From: an uncultured Sunxiuqinia sp.
Lineage (GTDB): Bacteria > Bacteroidota > Bacteroidia > Bacteroidales > Prolixibacteraceae
Assembly: GCF_947495665.1 (NCBI RefSeq)
Contig: NZ_CANLZV010000007.1
Coordinates: forward strand, 1 to 64,000
Length of the DNA: 64,000 nucleotides
Reading direction: 5' to 3'
Below, piece by piece: positions 62,342 through 64,000 of the stretch. How positions within the stretch are numbered: the stretch's first letter is position 1; every line of letters starts with the position of its first letter. The notes under the pieces are model-generated. The model made no database searches. It saw only the letters and a program-made list of their open reading frames with translations, and was not told where the DNA came from. The translations under genes and the position numbers were made by a program.

Positions 62342-64000
62342 GTCGTTTGCATTCTACCCAAGGCTTCCAGGTAAGCCGTTAGCGGGTACAGTCTTTCATC
62401 ATACCACAACGAAGCAAAATAAAGCCCGATGGGCGACGCTTTTAAACCATGTTGCTGATAGCAGTCATCCAACCACTGCAATCCAGCAACACAGGCTGCG
62501 TTCGCGCGCCCGCCTGACAGTGCTGAAACTGCCAACGCAGTTTCCTCCATTGAGCCGGGCACCTCTTTGGCTCCTCCCCAACTTCCATCCTGATTTTGAA
62601 CACTAACCAGAAACTGCTGACCAGCCAAAATCAACTGTTGCAATTGCTGCCTCGTAGTGACATCAATCCAACTATAAGCCGAGACATCCTTCAAATAAGT
62701 CAGCACCCTGGCCGTTCCATAAACCGGATTAGAATGATCATCTGTTTGTTGATTTCCAAACCACAAAGGCAGCCAGCTTCCATCTGCCCGCTGCTTCTTC
62801 TGCAAATATGCTAACGCTCGAAAAAAAGCACGCTGATACCGTTTCAGACTGGACCGATCCATCTCGTCCTGGAAAGCTTCCATACAGGCCGACAAAGCCA
62901 GCAAGCCATGCCCGGTCAAGTCGGCACAACTCTGATCAAATGGCAAGCGCCCCCAACCTTTAGAGAAAGTGGGCAAGCCGCCATCTTTATTTTGAAGCTG
63001 CAAAAGCCAGTTGCACCCAGCCAGTACCTGCTTTTTCACTTCGCTCTTTGGCTGAAGTTGAAGAAGTGCTAAAATGGCTCCTGGGGTATCATCGCCGTCT
63101 GGTACTGAGCCACTGTGATTCGTCCAGCCCCATCCTCCCGGACCAGTCCCGTTAAACGGATGAATTTCCTGGTTCTGGACTTCTTTCAAATGAGTGACCA
63201 ACTTCTCTTTTACATCCGGTGTTAAGACAGTATCCATCTTTGAGCGGAGTGCTTTCACCGACAAAGAAGTAACCCAGGTGGACAAATTTATATCGATTGG
63301 CCAGCTGCCATCTTCGCGCTGGGTACGCTTCAAAAAACCAATGCCCTTTTCAACCACTTCCAAATCCTTATAGCCCGCTTCAACCAAACTTAAGCAAACA
63401 AAAGCTGTCAAAGGCATGGCCTCTAAAAAGCCACCGCTCTCCGGCATCAAGCTTCGTAACAGCTCCAAAGCAGGCCGGATTGCTCTGCCTCTTACGGCTC
63501 GTGCCAAGGCATTGGTCCTTTTCTTTTTAAAAACTACGATTCCCACGGCAATCAACGCCGGAATAGCGTAACTAACCACACTAAGATTGAGCAATCGGTA
63601 AAAATTGCGGGGTAATAAAGCAAGTTCGAAAGGCAGTTGCGGAATCGGCCGGAAAGCCTCTTTCTCCGGAATGCCGCACAAACCGCACATGGTCAGAATG
63701 GGAACAGAAAACGTATAATCTTTTTGGTAATGACTAAGAATCGTTTCCGCAACTTGAGACGACTGCAAATCAATGCCCTGCTCAGCCAGGTATTTGGATA
63801 GTTTGGCCTGGAGCCCCGCAATCGCCTCATCTTCTCCGGCATATAAATTGGTGGCGGCATAAACCAGTAAACTCGTGCTCACATTGCCCCGACTTTGGGG
63901 CGTATCACCAAAACTTCCATCAGCATTTATATGCTTTTTCAACCAATTCAGGCCTCCTTTTATAGCAGACTGATTGGCTTCCTTATCGTGAACGTGAAGC
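62338..64000 (-). CDS. Squalene-hopene cyclase-like (class II terpene cyclase) protein, 5' end off window
   Basis: Open frame running past the right edge without a start: the codons at 63943-63999 continue in frame (IKGGLNWLKKHINADGSFGD). The visible part is about 553 residues. A hydrophobic stretch (LSVVSYAIPALIAVGIVVFK) suggests membrane contact. Repeats with QW-like sequence include QREDGSWPIDINLSTW, LQNKDGGLPTFSKGWG, QRADGSWLPLWFG and QNQDGSWGGAKEVPG. The motif SVPDGDDTPGAILAL contains Asp-x-Asp-Asp-Thr, the acid site of class II cyclases that protonate squalene or other polyprenes. Ending PIGLYFASLWYDERLYPL also fits. Product unknown. Confidence 0.8.
   Translation of the reverse strand, partial: LHVHDKEANQSAIKGGLNWLKKHINADGSFGDTPQSRGNVSTSLLVYAATNLYAGEDEAIAGLQAKLSKYLAEQGIDLQSSQVAETILSHYQKDYTFSVPILTMCGLCGIPEKEAFRPIPQLPFELALLPRNFYRLLNLSVVSYAIPALIAVGIVVFKKKRTNALARAVRGRAIRPALELLRSLMPESGGFLEAMPLTAFVCLSLVEAGYKDLEVVEKGIGFLKRTQREDGSWPIDINLSTWVTSLSVKALRSKMDTVLTPDVKEKLVTHLKEVQNQEIHPFNGTGPGGWGWTNHSGSVPDGDDTPGAILALLQLQPKSEVKKQVLAGCNWLLQLQNKDGGLPTFSKGWGRLPFDQSCADLTGHGLLALSACMEAFQDEMDRSSLKRYQRAFFRALAYLQKKQRADGSWLPLWFGNQQTDDHSNPVYGTARVLTYLKDVSAYSWIDVTTRQQLQQLILAGQQFLVSVQNQDGSWGGAKEVPGSMEETALAVSALSGGRANAACVAGLQWLDDCYQQHGLKASPIGLYFASLWYDERLYPLTAYLEALGRMQTT

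Overview
The window comes from a chromosome of a member of the Bacteroidota, most likely an environmental, non-Flavobacteriia lineage such as the Marinilabiliales/Prolixibacteraceae (the order is inferred). The evidence is as follows. Gliding/type IX secretion genes gldE-gldD and porT are present, as is a secreted protein with a type IX C-terminal sorting domain. There is a TamL-type lipoprotein, a NigD-like lipoprotein and a DUF2723 membrane protein. Promoters match the Bacteroidota consensus (TTTG at -33, TAnnTTTG at -7), and Shine-Dalgarno sequences are nearly absent. No rRNA operon, CRISPR array, prophage or insertion sequence is visible, so most of the window reads as core chromosome.

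Layout. 1-1.8 kb is the conserved translation block rpsU-xerC-hpf-tRNA-Thr on the minus strand, which in relatives runs on into tuf. 1.8-8 kb (minus) holds a helix-hairpin-helix protein, a sodium:neurotransmitter-type symporter, class II aldolase and TamL. 8-13.3 kb holds an rRNA/tRNA methyltransferase (plus), then DsbD, RNase G, a 30-residue COX24/mS38-like basic protein and HU (minus). 13.4-20 kb (plus) is mutY-ssb-gldE-gldD-phosphopantetheinyl transferase followed by zwf-pgl, the oxidative pentose phosphate entry. 20.3-32 kb is a mixed region: PAS-GAF histidine kinase, S9 peptidase, NigD-like lipoprotein, thioredoxin lipoprotein, HI0933-type flavoprotein, CutC, a broken YciI gene, a PIF1-HRDC-HTH helicase and a glycosylasparaginase. 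32-40.6 kb carries DUF2723, an ECF sigma factor flanked by two small membrane proteins, a COG2509 flavoprotein, PorT, MenG/UbiE and an AIR-synthase-related protein. 40.7-45 kb is a tightly overlapped five-gene unit (SDR, Ldh-type dehydrogenase, GT2, LytS-type kinase, LytTR regulator). 45-49.3 kb has a nitroreductase and the 1100-residue type IX cargo protein. 50-64 kb has a small lipoprotein, gapA, a MacB-type permease, a pRiA4b ORF-3-like gene, miaA, Nudix, GT4, Rel, Fur-like, purA, a DSD1/D-threonine-aldolase-like enzyme and a squalene-cyclase-like protein that runs off the window.

How the genes work together. GldE/GldD, PorT and the cargo protein belong to one secretion system but lie in three separate places. 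Zwf and Pgl make 6-phosphogluconate, with no gnd here, while aldolase and GAPDH are separate high-expression glycolytic genes. bS21 and HPF both act on the ribosome and share an operon.

No clearly unknown multi-gene defence or mobile system was found. The most interesting leads are the lone strong Shine-Dalgarno in front of hpf within a bS21 operon, the sub-annotation-size mS38-like gene, the DUF3098-sigma-membrane protein unit, the nested hairpin leader of purA, the metabolic-signalling operon at 40.7-45 kb, the decayed YciI gene, and a class II terpene cyclase-like protein with an intact DXDDT motif.
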